This document shows positions 1-11,500 of a stretch of DNA of 64,000 bases, one piece after another. The first letter of the stretch is position 1; each line of letters starts with the position of its first letter. The position numbers were made by a program, and so were the translations under genes. The notes below the pieces were generated by a model. The model saw only the letters and a list, made by a program, of their open reading frames with translations, searched no databases and was not told the origin of the DNA. The DNA comes from Aphrophora alni (taxonomy: Eukaryota > Arthropoda > Insecta > Hemiptera > Aphrophoridae), in assembly GCA_963513935.1 (NCBI GenBank), contig OY740770.1:91218301-91282300 (forward strand), written 5' to 3'.

Positions 1-973
1 ACATAAATTAAATTAAAACAGCAGTGATCACACAAAATATTCACCTACTTCGGTAAAAAATTGTAATTGAGCTTTATGTATTTAATTTTGAACTGTTTAA
101 TTGAAAGACCAATATGCATGACAAAGAATAGTTCAAATAAATAAAGTTATTGTATGCACATTTTAATAAATAATATGTTAATAAACTTATTTTACTGTTT
201 GTAGTTAATGAGAAAAATTTGTACAGAAACTAGATTCTTTGTTTGAAATACTTTTAAAATAATTGTAGGAATGGTTGCTGATTAATTTTCAACTGCAGTA
301 AGAAACAAAACTCCACAAATTACTTGCTAACGTAATAACATTTGATATTATCTTTAAATTTGTATATATAAATATATTTTTAATTTTTTTAACAGCTAGA
401 TCATGAAATAAAACTGTAAACTTTAGTAATCGAAAGATATCTTACCACTGTTAACACTAAACATGTGTTCTAAAAAAATCTTTTAAATAGGTCATATATA
501 TTTTAAAGAGATGATATATTTTGACATATAAAGTAATTGTTAATATAAAAATTTAATAAAATTAATTTCTTCCTAGATGTTTTAATTGATAGTCTTCCAC
601 ATTTAGTGTTTCCATTTAGAGGGAGTTAACACAAGATAAGATGAAGAAAGGTGTAAATCCACTTCTATAGTTTTTTTTTTAAAGTGGAAAACCTATTAAT
701 GATTACATAGGTGTTAAGCAAGAAAAGTTCATAAAATTGTTCATAAAATAAACACCCTAACCCTCGATTACACTAATAGATTCATGGTCGGAAGAAAACA
801 AAAGCCGGCAAGAGAGTCTAGAAAGGAAATATTAATGATTCGGATCCAACACAAGACTACATGAACGTTGGAGTAGATCCAGCTACCTCTGGATTACCAA
901 ACTCATACTCAATATTTGTTTGACTTTTAGCGCAGTCATAAGAGTCAGTAAAATAACTTATATCTGTAGTATG
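1..973. other. AT-rich non-coding DNA
   Basis: No open frame of note, RNA gene or clear repeat structure is visible. Short poly-A, poly-T and TATA-like words occur at the background level of the window. A slightly less AT-rich patch at about 770-910 shows no recognisable coding frame. Confidence 0.7.
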
Positions 974-1214
974 AAAGAATTAATCACCAAACCACAAATA
1001 AAACACTAACACAAAAGTTAAAAAGTTTAATTAACACATGTGTAAATTTTGGTAATAATAGCTACCATCCTCAAAGGAATATAAACCAATAGAGTATTGG
1101 TCTATATCCACCTGAGTATGGCAGCTATATTACCGAAATTTATATAAGGGACTATTAACCTTTTTAACGTTAATTGTGTTAGTATTTTATTTGTGGTTTG
1201 GTGATTAATTCTTT
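974..1214. mobile_element. Fold-back (MITE-like) element, 241 bp
   Basis: The segment is an almost complete palindrome. It opens with AAAGAATTAATCACCAAACC and closes with the exact reverse complement. The similarity continues inward through the words CACAAATAAAA, ACTAACACAA, TTTCGGTAAT/TTTTGGTAAT and GCTACCAT/GCTGCCAT to a centre near 1094. Arms are about 120 bp, with scattered mismatches and small indels. It has no coding capacity. Such long-arm elements are usually non-autonomous DNA transposons moved by a transposase encoded elsewhere. No convincing target-site duplication is visible at the borders, so the superfamily stays open. Confidence 0.7.
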
Positions 1215-2263
1215 AAAATTGTTTTAACAAGGTTCATTGGATGTTGTATATAACTCTGAAGTCTGCAACGGCAAAGTAAATTTTTTATTTTCAGTTAATA
1301 CTGACGGTGAATGATATGCAAATAATTGACATAGTGAGAATCTATATCATTTTCAAAAAAATAAGCTATTTTCTTTTTTGTGTATGTTTTCGAGTCTGGC
1401 GTAGTAATAATTTTTATTTGGAACGTCAATGGGTACATTTAAGCAACATCTGATTTATAACTTAATGTACAGGTAGGATATTAATCAGATTTAGCTTAAA
1501 TGTACAAATTGTTCATGGTTTTTTGTTACCATGGTTAAATTATATGCATGTATGATCTATAAAATTGTTGTTACAAAAACAATACTGTGAAATGGCGAAC
1601 AAATCCCTAGGGTGAAATATCGTAATTTTCATTCTACAGTAGATGTGTTGTAACTTGTGTAGAAAACACCAAAATTAAATAAAAGCCGATGTGTAAACTA
1701 CGCAATTATTCAAAGTTATTATAAAGTTGTTTTCTCAACTAAACCTCCATTTCGAAAACCATAAATTGACGCCTTACACTTTTCAGTAGGTTCAAGATGA
1801 AAATACTTAGCCTTAAGTATTACCTATAATTACTTATTATTTTTCAATATTACTAGGCGAATGTTTCAACACAAGTCTTTTTCATCAGGGAAGTAACACT
1901 TTATAAAGTTATGGTGTGTTTTGTGAGGAAGGGGTATAGTATAATTATTCCTTCAGTTTAAATTAATCCTATTTATAAGGTCCAAACAGTAGCGCAAATG
2001 TTCTTCTGTACATTTCCTTCGATAGTTTCGATCCTCTCCCTTTTTGTCGGTTTACAATTATAATCAAAACAAATAAATATCCCGATTTCAATTTATTACC
2101 AGATGATTATTTAAGTTATGAACTGAATCAGGTTTTAGACATTTTTTTATATGTAATTCATAAACACCCATATAAAACAACTTCATCGTCTAAAATTTAC
2201 GGTGTCTATTGTTACTAGTTATAAAAAGATTAAAAAAGTAGCCAGAATATGGCTTTGATGATT
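1215..2263. other. AT-rich non-coding DNA with a small inverted repeat
   Basis: No gene is visible. The only structure is the small inverted repeat at 1433-1506, listed separately. Confidence 0.6.
1433..1506. repeat. Small imperfect inverted repeat
   Basis: GTACATTTAAGC followed by an ATCTGATT word on the left mirrors AATCAGAT and GCTTAAATGTAC on the right, giving arms of about 23 bp around a roughly 30-bp loop. It may be the remnant of a further fold-back element. Confidence 0.5.
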
Positions 2264-2336
2264 CATATATATATATATATATATATAATTATATATATAT
2301 TATGAATATATATTATATATATATTGAACTTTAAAA

Positions 2337-2379
<43 letters not shown>
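2264..2379. repeat. Compound TA microsatellite
   Basis: Three TA-dinucleotide runs are interrupted by short non-TA words such as GAA and the TTGAACTTTAAAACC segment near 2324-2338. The whole tract is self-complementary. Confidence 0.9.
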
Positions 2380-2925
2380 CTCACAAATTTGATCACACAT
2401 TAAAAAATACATATATTTATAGTTTATTGAAATAATTTGATTAAGTTTTCATTTCTCTGTCCCTATTTGTTCGCTCCCTTCTTATTGAGAGTTGAACTCT
2501 GCGACTCTAATATCGTATAATAAAGTTATCGATAAAGTTTCTTTTCAAAGTATTTTGGAACAGATGCATGAAATGACGGCAAATTATGTACAAAACTAAC
2601 CAAATATCTTCTTTGAATTTATAAAGAAATTTATCTTATCTGTAGGTCAGTTTGCATCAAGTATATAAATATTAAAAGAAATATTCCTTGTAATTATGAT
2701 TTATTTATTAGCGGAATTATTTTATTAATATATTTTGTTCTTCTTATATAAGTTAATTATAAGTTTTTGGATGCGTATCAGATGTTCACAACTTCACAAA
2801 TGAATTTGTTAAGGTCCAAAGAATTTGAAATTTGTGATTTATTTTTACACTTATTCACATATATTAAACTTTGAATAATTTTCAAAAGAAATCGGGTGGT
2901 TTTTTTATAGTAAATATTAATATAA
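2380..2925. other. AT-rich non-coding DNA
   Basis: Nothing beyond background AT-rich sequence is visible on either strand. Confidence 0.6.
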
Positions 2926-3258
2926 GATTAATTATGTGAAAAATAATTTTAGAGAAAATATAGAATTAACAGTTGAACTACACTGTTTATTGCTATCACT
3001 ACGATAATTTCCCTCTGGTTTCCATATTTCGAGAGAAACTATATTTAAAAGTCCATTCAATTCTGTTGTATTATTACGATTATTCCATGTCCTAGTTTAA
3101 AAATGGCACATTTTCATATATAAAGGAATATATTTTAGATTAAATTTATGTAATTTGTTTTAATTTCTCTAACGAACTGATATCCATTTCCTTACTCATA
3201 TACGACAACTTGTTTAATTATTATCCCGTATATTTTATTACAAGTAATTCTAAAAGTT
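2926..3258 (+). repeat. Dispersed repeat, copy 1 (333 bp)
   Basis: This copy matches 5900-6234 in the same orientation with only a handful of substitutions and indels (about 97% identity by eye). Similarity begins at GATTA near 2926 and ends after TAATTCTAAAAGTT. It shows no inverted termini, no TG...CA ends and no coding frame. It is either a non-autonomous interspersed element of unknown class or a local duplication. Confidence 0.85.
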
Positions 3259-4041
3259 GATAAAAAAATGATAAAATTACAATTCCGATGATAATAATTA
3301 GTGATTTTGTATATTCAGGCTCATTAAGAGTTATACATCCTTACTTGAAATTTAATGTAGAATACGATGGTAACTTTAAAAGTCGAGGAATGTATTTAAA
3401 TATCTCAAAATATTTTTGGGTAAATGTACATTTTTTTTCGAAAATTCTTTAAAAAAATCTCTTTAAGTAGATGTGTGAAATGGATTTTTTAAATTTGTGT
3501 GATTGAGCAACGTTTATCTACTTCTACCATCCAAAAAAATTAACAATAGGTTTAGACCACTCTGTATATTTATGTTACATCTAAAATTAATAATGATTCA
3601 TTTCAGACCAAGATTCGAACTCAGGCCTTCAGTTTAGTTACACGAACTATCCATCTTTATTTCAATTATGTTAAAAAAATTACATTAGCTCTTACCGGTT
3701 ATGTAGTTTATGAATAAAATTGTTAAATATTTAATTTATTTTTAATAATTTTGTGATATAAATATTTAGAATTATAAATCAAGTTTAGTTTCTTAATATA
3801 TTTAATGAAACTTGTTTTCAGATTATTTACTTTATGAATGCATCAAGTTTATTATTTTAAAATAGTTTAAAAAATCACACAAATAGTTTAAATATGTGTA
3901 TGTTTTGTTATTATTCCTAACTAATCAGTTACTCTCCAGACCAGGTAACTCCATCCACTTCTCGCATTAAGACTGACATACCTTTAAAGCTACACTATTA
4001 TTCGTAGAATTATAAATGTTTTGAACTGCGTTAGGAAAAAC

Positions 4042-4092
<51 letters not shown>

Positions 4093-5899
4093 AAAAAAGT
4101 AATCGAATGTGAGTGTCTTATATCATGGAATATGCATAAGAGTAGTCATAGAATATCTACCTCTCCCAATAAATAAGTTGTAATACTTTATTAAAATTAT
4201 ATTCTAAGGAGTAATTTATTTTTGTTTTTTTGTAATACTGTTTAGTTTGTATCAAAACGACATTTTATAGAATTTATAATAGACTAATATATTTTTTAAA
4301 TATCATACAGTACTGAAGTATAATGTAAAATACGTGGTCTCAGTTTGATAGATTTCCTACAGTCTAATAGTCAGAGATCTGGGTATTTTATTGCCGACGT
4401 GACTGCCAGTGTTCGTGACTTGACTACAAGTAGGGAATCACAAAAGTAAAGTACTGCTGAATGAGTTTTATCAAATACTCATTTTAATATTCATTTATAT
4501 TTCTTTGCATAAATTGATATATTCTATTGTTCCACAAATACTTTATAATAAATGTAACATTAGCAAAAATATTCTCTATACTCTTTTATTTATTTTTTTT
4601 TATTATTGGTATATACATGCTGAATTACATGAAAACATAAACGTATATGTTACGAGATAACCACCTTATGAGCAACTGCACTTATTATTTTACATTACCT
4701 CTCATATTTGAATAACAAAACAAAATATAGTCTCATAAGACAAAATAATGCACCGATAAAATGTTTAAGTAGGGTCATAATAATATTAAAAAATAATGAC
4801 ACACGAAAAGATCATGTTTTAGGCCCAGTATTTAATCAGAAAATAGCCAAACATATATGTTTCAAAAATCATAAATTTCAAAACCATTTTGAAATATGGC
4901 TGTTAATACTTCTGTTAAAAAATATATATATTAATAAAATACCTTCACTTATAGTAAGGATGAAATATTATCAGTTGAATCGTTAATAAGTGTAACTAAT
5001 AAAGTCTCTCATTTTATTCCCGCTGGAGAGACAAAAGTTTGATTAGGCTCTGTAAGGCTAGTTACAACAACCAATTTGGTTAAATAACATGGTGTTTGTT
5101 ATTTCTTTTATTGGTGTGCAGTTTTGTGGAATTGTGTTTTTGCCATATCAAGGTCATGTAGAGTATGAGTTATTTGGAAAGCTCAGTCCTAGTTTCAGAA
5201 CTGGGTTCCTCTATTAAGTTACTTGTTATAGATTTGATTTATCCTAGGGTACTGGTCTAAACTGGACAATTCACATTTCTTATGTTGTGTATTTCAAATG
5301 ATAACGAGAGTTGGTCCAAATGATAAATAAATATTTCAATAAATTATATCAATAATATTAACAGAAATGGTACTATCTATTATCTAGAAAACTTCTAAAA
5401 CTCTTTTATTTATCAACTCCGAAATCGGTTGATTCTACAACCTCAAAAAGAGACCTAATCTTTTTATATTGTTTTATTTATAAATATACCATCAAATGTA
5501 ATTCTGTAATTTTGAAAATGAGCTATTTCCTTTTATTTATTGGATAACGGAACTGAAAAGTGAAACTTACATCTGCACATCTGATACACAATTAACTATA
5601 AATTATCTATTGTTCTACAACAAGCTTTACATCTTACAAAATATTATTATTTTTAGACATAACTGAGACACATATGACAAATATATTATGTGTGTTTATG
5701 TATTCATGCTTAAGCGTATGTATATAAAACTATTTTCTTATTTATCAACTTTGTCCTCTCCAATTTTTTTTTGTACAAATTTACTTTTGTCATTTATAGA
5801 CAATGGTCAAGTTTGTTATACATCCAATTATATTTTATTTCGTATTATTAGTTTAATATATGGTACTTACATTGTTGTTAAATTTAAATAATAATATAC
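3259..5899. other. AT-rich non-coding DNA
   Basis: The stretch contains a TA microsatellite at 4045-4089 and otherwise only background sequence. A 92-codon frame at 4708-4986 has AT-driven composition (N, K, I, L), resembles no protein family I recognise, and is not called as a gene. Confidence 0.6.
4045..4089. repeat. TA microsatellite
   Basis: An uninterrupted TA dinucleotide run of about 45 bp. Confidence 0.95.
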
Positions 5900-6234
5900 G
5901 ATTATTTATGTGAAAAAAATAATTTTAGAGAAAATATAGAATTAACAGTTGAACTACACAGTTTATTGCTATCACTACGATAATTTCCCTCTGGTTTCCA
6001 TATTTCGAGAGAAACTATATTTAAAAGTCCATTCAATTCTGTTGTATTATTACAATAATTCCATGTCTTAGTTTAAAAATGTCACATTTTCATATATAAA
6101 GGAATATATTTTAGATTAAATTTTTGTAATTTGTTTTAATTTCTCTAACGAACTGATATCCATTTCCTTACTCATATACGACAACTTGTTTAATTAGTAT
6201 CCCGTATATTTTATTACAAGTAATTCTAAAAGTT
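5900..6234 (+). repeat. Dispersed repeat, copy 2 (335 bp)
   Basis: Second copy of the repeat at 2926-3258, in direct orientation and about 2.97 kb downstream. Differences are single bases such as CACTG to CACAG near the start and a one-base change in the ATTATTATCCC / ATTAGTATCCC word near the end. The high identity suggests either recent mobility or a recent local duplication. Confidence 0.85.
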
Positions 6235-6614
6235 ATTTGAATGTCTTATTTTCTTAAATATAATTATGATAAAAGGAAGGTAATCGTTGACAAGGATATT
6301 CCACAAAATATATTACATCTTGTCACCATAATCCCCGCTTCTTACCTTCAGCTTACGTTTGAAATAATGATGTTCCACTATAACGCTCAAGTCGTAAGTA
6401 GACTTATCATATTGTATATTCAATGTTATTTATTTCTCAAACTCTTTATAAAACTTAGGGACAAATAAAAAACGACACTGTGCATAACAACACAATAAAA
6501 TATATGTTTTGTACATATATCTGCGTTTTATTTCGGTATTAATTTAATCGATGCTCACTATAACATCTATAAAGTTGTTTACTTGCCTGAGCAGTCTTGA
6601 TTGAAAACTTTCCT

Positions 6615-6655
6615 GTTTACAGTTGTTTCGCTTATCCATCAGGCATCATCACAAC
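6615..6655 (-). other. Relic of a Penelope-like element 3' end with hammerhead-like core
   Basis: On the minus strand the order GTGATGA, one T, GCC, a loop, GC, GAAAC, AACTGTA matches the layout of the hammerhead-like motif at 63708-63741: a CTGATGA-type box, a short stem II, GAAA, a tiny stem III (ACA...TGT) and a GTA cleavage triplet. Stem II is degraded and the first core base (C) is G, so activity is unlikely. PLE terminal repeats are known to carry hammerhead motifs. No PLE protein remnant is recognisable upstream on this strand. Confidence 0.4.
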
Positions 6656-7688
6656 AAACAGTAATTCCATTTACTCGTTAAAATAATTTTTTAAACGCTT
6701 AAGTACACATTATAAAACACACATAATTTTAAGTTTAGGATGGTTTTTAAAATTATTTGTCAAGTTTGCACAACTGACTACTTCGTTCAACTGTCAAAGT
6801 ATATTATTAATTGACATACGTAAGCTAGAGAAATGGATGATAGTATTAATTTTGTATTTATTTTTACGTCAGAATATAATTCTCTATAATAAAATACCTA
6901 TACAAAAATATATTTACCTATAGTTACATCTAATTTACCAACCCAAGAAAAATAAATACTAAAATATAAAATTATTATAAGAAGTTTTAGATAGAAATAT
7001 TTTAGCAGTGTGGCAGTGCTACTATTGTATACATATCTTTGAAATTTTAATTATTTTATGGTAATGGAGATAAAGCGTGTACTCTAAGAAATTGTTATCC
7101 TATGCAGAAAATTTTCATTTTCTCATAACCTAAATAAACGTGTACACGTTAATACTATCTCACAGAGAGCTTTGTATAACCTAGATAATTTGTATCTTTA
7201 AGAGAGATATTCAAGATAGAAGATATTTTAATTATCTAAACATGCACTAGGATATTGTAACTCCCTAGAAGTGGTATTCTAAAAAATATTATTTAACGAA
7301 GTTTTATTTTAAAATATTGGAAATTTGTGTAATGATATTGTACCGTATCTACATCTTTCATATAATTATATAAGGTCCAAAGTTTACAGTAAGTGTTTCA
7401 TACAGTTCGAGCATGGTCTCGTTATTCTTCACTTTGTTCCGAATTAAATATCGAAAAAACTTACTGTTTGAGAATGGTAGTTTAATGGGTTAAATTTATT
7501 ATCCGCCAACTTTTAAGTGGCTTATATTAACATAGAACAACAATAACTGTGTTTATTTTGAAGCAATATGATAACTTTAAATAATATAAGTATTAAATAC
7601 TACAAAGTAATATAAATAAGCATGACAATATTTCATTATCTTAGGAGTGAAATGCTCGTGTTCTAAAGCGTACATTGTGCCTACGTAT

Positions 7689-7729
7689 TGACGTCATGAT
7701 GAGCAATTGTCAGAACAACAATGACGTAA
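7689..7729. promoter_or_regulatory. Pair of CRE-like sites
   Basis: A perfect cAMP-response palindrome TGACGTCA lies at 7689-7696 and a related TGACGTAA at 7722-7729, in a locally less AT-rich stretch. CREB/ATF-type bZIP factors bind such sites. With no gene adjacent, this is only a candidate enhancer fragment and could be chance. Confidence 0.25.
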
Positions 7730-8553
7730 GACTATGAATGAACTCATTTCAATGTGAAACTTCCTCCTTTTACAACACACAATACTACGAGAGTCATGTA
7801 CGGCTGTTAACGTGTTCGGTTATTGTGTAAAATATCTTTTCTTCTGTGTCTAAAATTTATAAGAGTAACTAAAATAACGTACATTATATTTGCTTTAGTT
7901 GCAGTTATCATCATGTGTTTTAATGATAAAAAAACAAGTATTATTATAATAATTGGTGTTATATTCATAACCAATAACAAACATACATTATTTCAAAAGT
8001 AGTCAAATATTGATTTCTTTTTTGGATCAAAAACTTTCATGATATGAAGTATAATTGTCTGCTTTACACTCTCTATTAATCATGTTGAACTAATTATACA
8101 ATAGTACTAAATACATTAGTAGTGTGACGATTCACAATATAGACGCAACAAGCAATGTAACAAGAGAAATGGTTTAATGAGAATAGAAAATTAATGGACG
8201 AAATAGAAGAATTACCACTGACTGGGATAAGTGTTACAACGGCAACAAATAAATAGAAAACGTAGAAGGACGTAGATCGACAGAATAATAATAGCTAATA
8301 TAGGTCAATTGGTAATAAGGTTTGAATGTTTGGTAGTCCGGAATTAATAAAAGCATTATTAATATGGATTGGTGGAATGAATGAATTAAGGATGGATATT
8401 ATTTTTAAATAGTATAATTAAAATGGAATACATAAATTAAGATATAGGATTGAAATTTATGGAGGGATCAAAAGACCTAGTGGCATGTAAATTAGTAATA
8501 TATGAAGATATGGATGAAATTAGGGGCGTGTGTGATATAAAGATATGGATATG

Positions 8554-8592
8554 TGAGTGTGCGTGCGCGCGCGCGCGTGTGTGTGTGTGTGT
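8554..8592. repeat. Compound GT/GC microsatellite
   Basis: A TGTGAGTGTGCGTG lead-in is followed by a GC-dinucleotide run and then a GT run. Alternating purine-pyrimidine tracts of this kind can adopt Z-DNA. Confidence 0.9.
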
Positions 8593-11500
8593 TTTAATAG
8601 AATAAGATATTTGTATTAGATAACAACTGATGTATTTAAATAGCTAATCAAATCAACAAAATTATTACATTATTAGATTTGTTCAAATACATTTTCACAA
8701 ACATAAAGAAGGACTTGTACAAACCCGTTAATACAGGTAGTGTCAATAATAACCATTTGAAACTATGTTGGATTTAAACATCAAAAGTATTAGCAGATTT
8801 ATTTATTTATCTCTAGCTTGTTTTATTCGATAATTTAGTATTATTTCACCTCGATCTTTGACTAATAAAATCAGGTATAATATGAATGAAAGATCAAATA
8901 TTATATCTGAAGCCTTTACTTGCAGTTATTTTATTACATCTTTCTATACACCTTTGTCGTAGAAAGTAGTTCGCGGCAAGAAAGATTGAACGATACAAGA
9001 CATTATAATCTACAGTCACTTTCAAAGGAGAGTGATTACGACTGGAACTGAATACGATTCTAAACTGTAGAAGCGGAAGAAGGCTTGGTACAAAAAAAGA
9101 GTTCCTCGCCGGAACTTGATTCTCTGCTGTCTATCACATCATTTCAGGAAACGGAAAAAGATTTTCTCTCTTTGTATCATTGAACAAGAGCAGTGTAGCT
9201 TATGAACCAATTTTCTAGTACTGACATTTTACAGTACTGATAACATTCCACAATTCTTCATCACTTTTTTTAATCATGAGAACAGTTGCTACATAAGCAA
9301 TACAATTTTAAAATTACTCGTTAATTTGGTCAAAGCGTATAGTGCGTGGAGCAACTGTTTCTATCTTCTTTTTCTGTTGCCCACGCTTAAATATATTTTT
9401 ATTTTAAATAGTAAACTTTTTAAAACTCGTTTAAATAGTAGTGTTCGTATAAACCTATATATCAACGTTTTCATAATACTGACTCATAGACTAGATGGAT
9501 CAATTGATGTTATTAACTACAGAACATAGCAGTATATAATGTTGTTAATACAAACTTTACATCAAGGATCTATAGCGAGTCATATTGTACCAGACAAACT
9601 ACACAACTCGGTCATCTTCACTTCCACATCATATACATAAAAGTTACGATAATTATATGAAACACAATTTTATGATTTTAACTTTTCATAATTTGATTAT
9701 TATATACATTTTATTATTTTATTTTATTAATAATATTATCTTGATTTAATTATAGTAATATGTATCCTCTTAATTTTGAATCAGGGTCTTCCCCACCACT
9801 TTAATAATATATCTGGTATAACATTATATTATTATTGATAGTTTATTTGTTTCGTGTATAATTTCTTTGTTTTGTTAGAAAGAAGTATTTTGTCTGTCTA
9901 CAAAAGCTATACTTTGTCACAATGTATTTATACTATTATTGACATTTCATCACCTTTTGAGTGCTTTTAAATTATCCATAAAAATCTTTTATAGTACACT
10001 AGTTTATTTAAAAAACATTTCTCTGTGAAGTGGGACTTTATTCGTATTACACTTTAACCAGCTGTAATTTGGTTATTATATTTCGTGTAGGTTTTGTAAT
10101 GCTGAATTTTAAAATGAATTAAATGATGTGTTACATTCCATTTTTTTAAAATCACAAAATTAACCCCTTGAATTTAGATTTAAAATAAATTTCAAAATAA
10201 CTAAAAAATATTTCACCTATATAATAATAATTACCAATGAATGGAGGTTGATTAAATATTTAAGAAAAATCTTATAGTAATATGGAGATATACTGATTTA
10301 ATCATAACTCATTAGTGCTCTATTTGTAAGTTTTATGTAAACAGATAAAATAAATAAATCAGAAAAGTACATTTTTGCTTAAACTTACAATTTAAACCCT
10401 GTTGGAATGCGTGAAATAATTAAATTTATTTTACTTACTTATCACGTTAGGAACATAAATATCTAAAAGAAGGTATTTCGTTTTTTAATGAAACTTTTTT
10501 ATGTCAGAAGCAAAGTAAATTAATTACGTAACGATAAATATCTCGAATGGGAATTACTTCGATAATTGCAAAAACATTGAACGCCGATGTTTTTATTTCC
10601 ATCTCATGTATAAGCAATATAGCAGGATAATCTCAAAAAACGTTAAAAATAATTTTAATAAAATTTTTGAAGACGGGTTTGAGATTTAACTGATAAAAAT
10701 AACATTACTGTAGGTATACTTACTTTTTTTTACCTATTTTCGTCTTCAAATCTAGAATAAAATGGTATACTGATGTCAGTTTTACAATGTCAGCATTCTA
10801 TTAATATGTTTTGAAAATAAAAATATGGTTTAGTTTATCTGCGTACATTTAGGAGTGTTTTAATTTATGGTTTATATTCCAGATGTACGCAAGATTTTAC
10901 CGATTATAGTGACCCGTACATTTAGTAATAGTCTTTAGGATTAACATAAAAAGCTTGCGATTTTCCGAATTATTTTTTCAACTATTTTTAATATTAAAAT
11001 TTTATCTTTTCTGGTGTATGCAAACAAATATAAATAAATTTCTGTACCAAATTTAAAGTATATACTTCACACATTAAAACCACTACTGGTCAAAACATTA
11101 GTGTTTCTCAATATATCTATAAAATCCTACAAATTATTTGTTACTTTATAGAAAACAATAATTTGTTCCTTGAAAACAGTCCCATTATTATCATTGAAAC
11201 CTAGAGAGGTTCTGGTACCACTAATATATTATGAACACAAGTAGGCTTATGCTTAAAAGTAGTGCACATACGAACACCTACATTTCCAGGGACCAGGTTA
11301 CTCTAATGCCCTAATCCACCTCATTAAAAGTGAAAAATATGCATTGACTTTTCAGTATCTTATTTATAGAAGCAGCATTCTCATATGTTAAAGGCAATAA
11401 TATACACTCGTTCATTTATTTTTATGATCTTATATGACGCTGTTTTTATGTAATTCAAGTTTTTTGGATCCCCTAGAAAATGAACTCTAATTTTAGTATT

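Noticed and set aside
3605..3650. tRNA or tRNA-derived SINE on the minus strand (GAGTTCGAATCTTGG resembles a B box)
   Set aside because: No matching A box, acceptor stem or anticodon arm could be assembled, and no second copy was noticed.
4708..4986. 92-codon frame as a gene
   Set aside because: Composition is driven by AT-rich DNA (N, K, I, L), and there is no recognisable domain.
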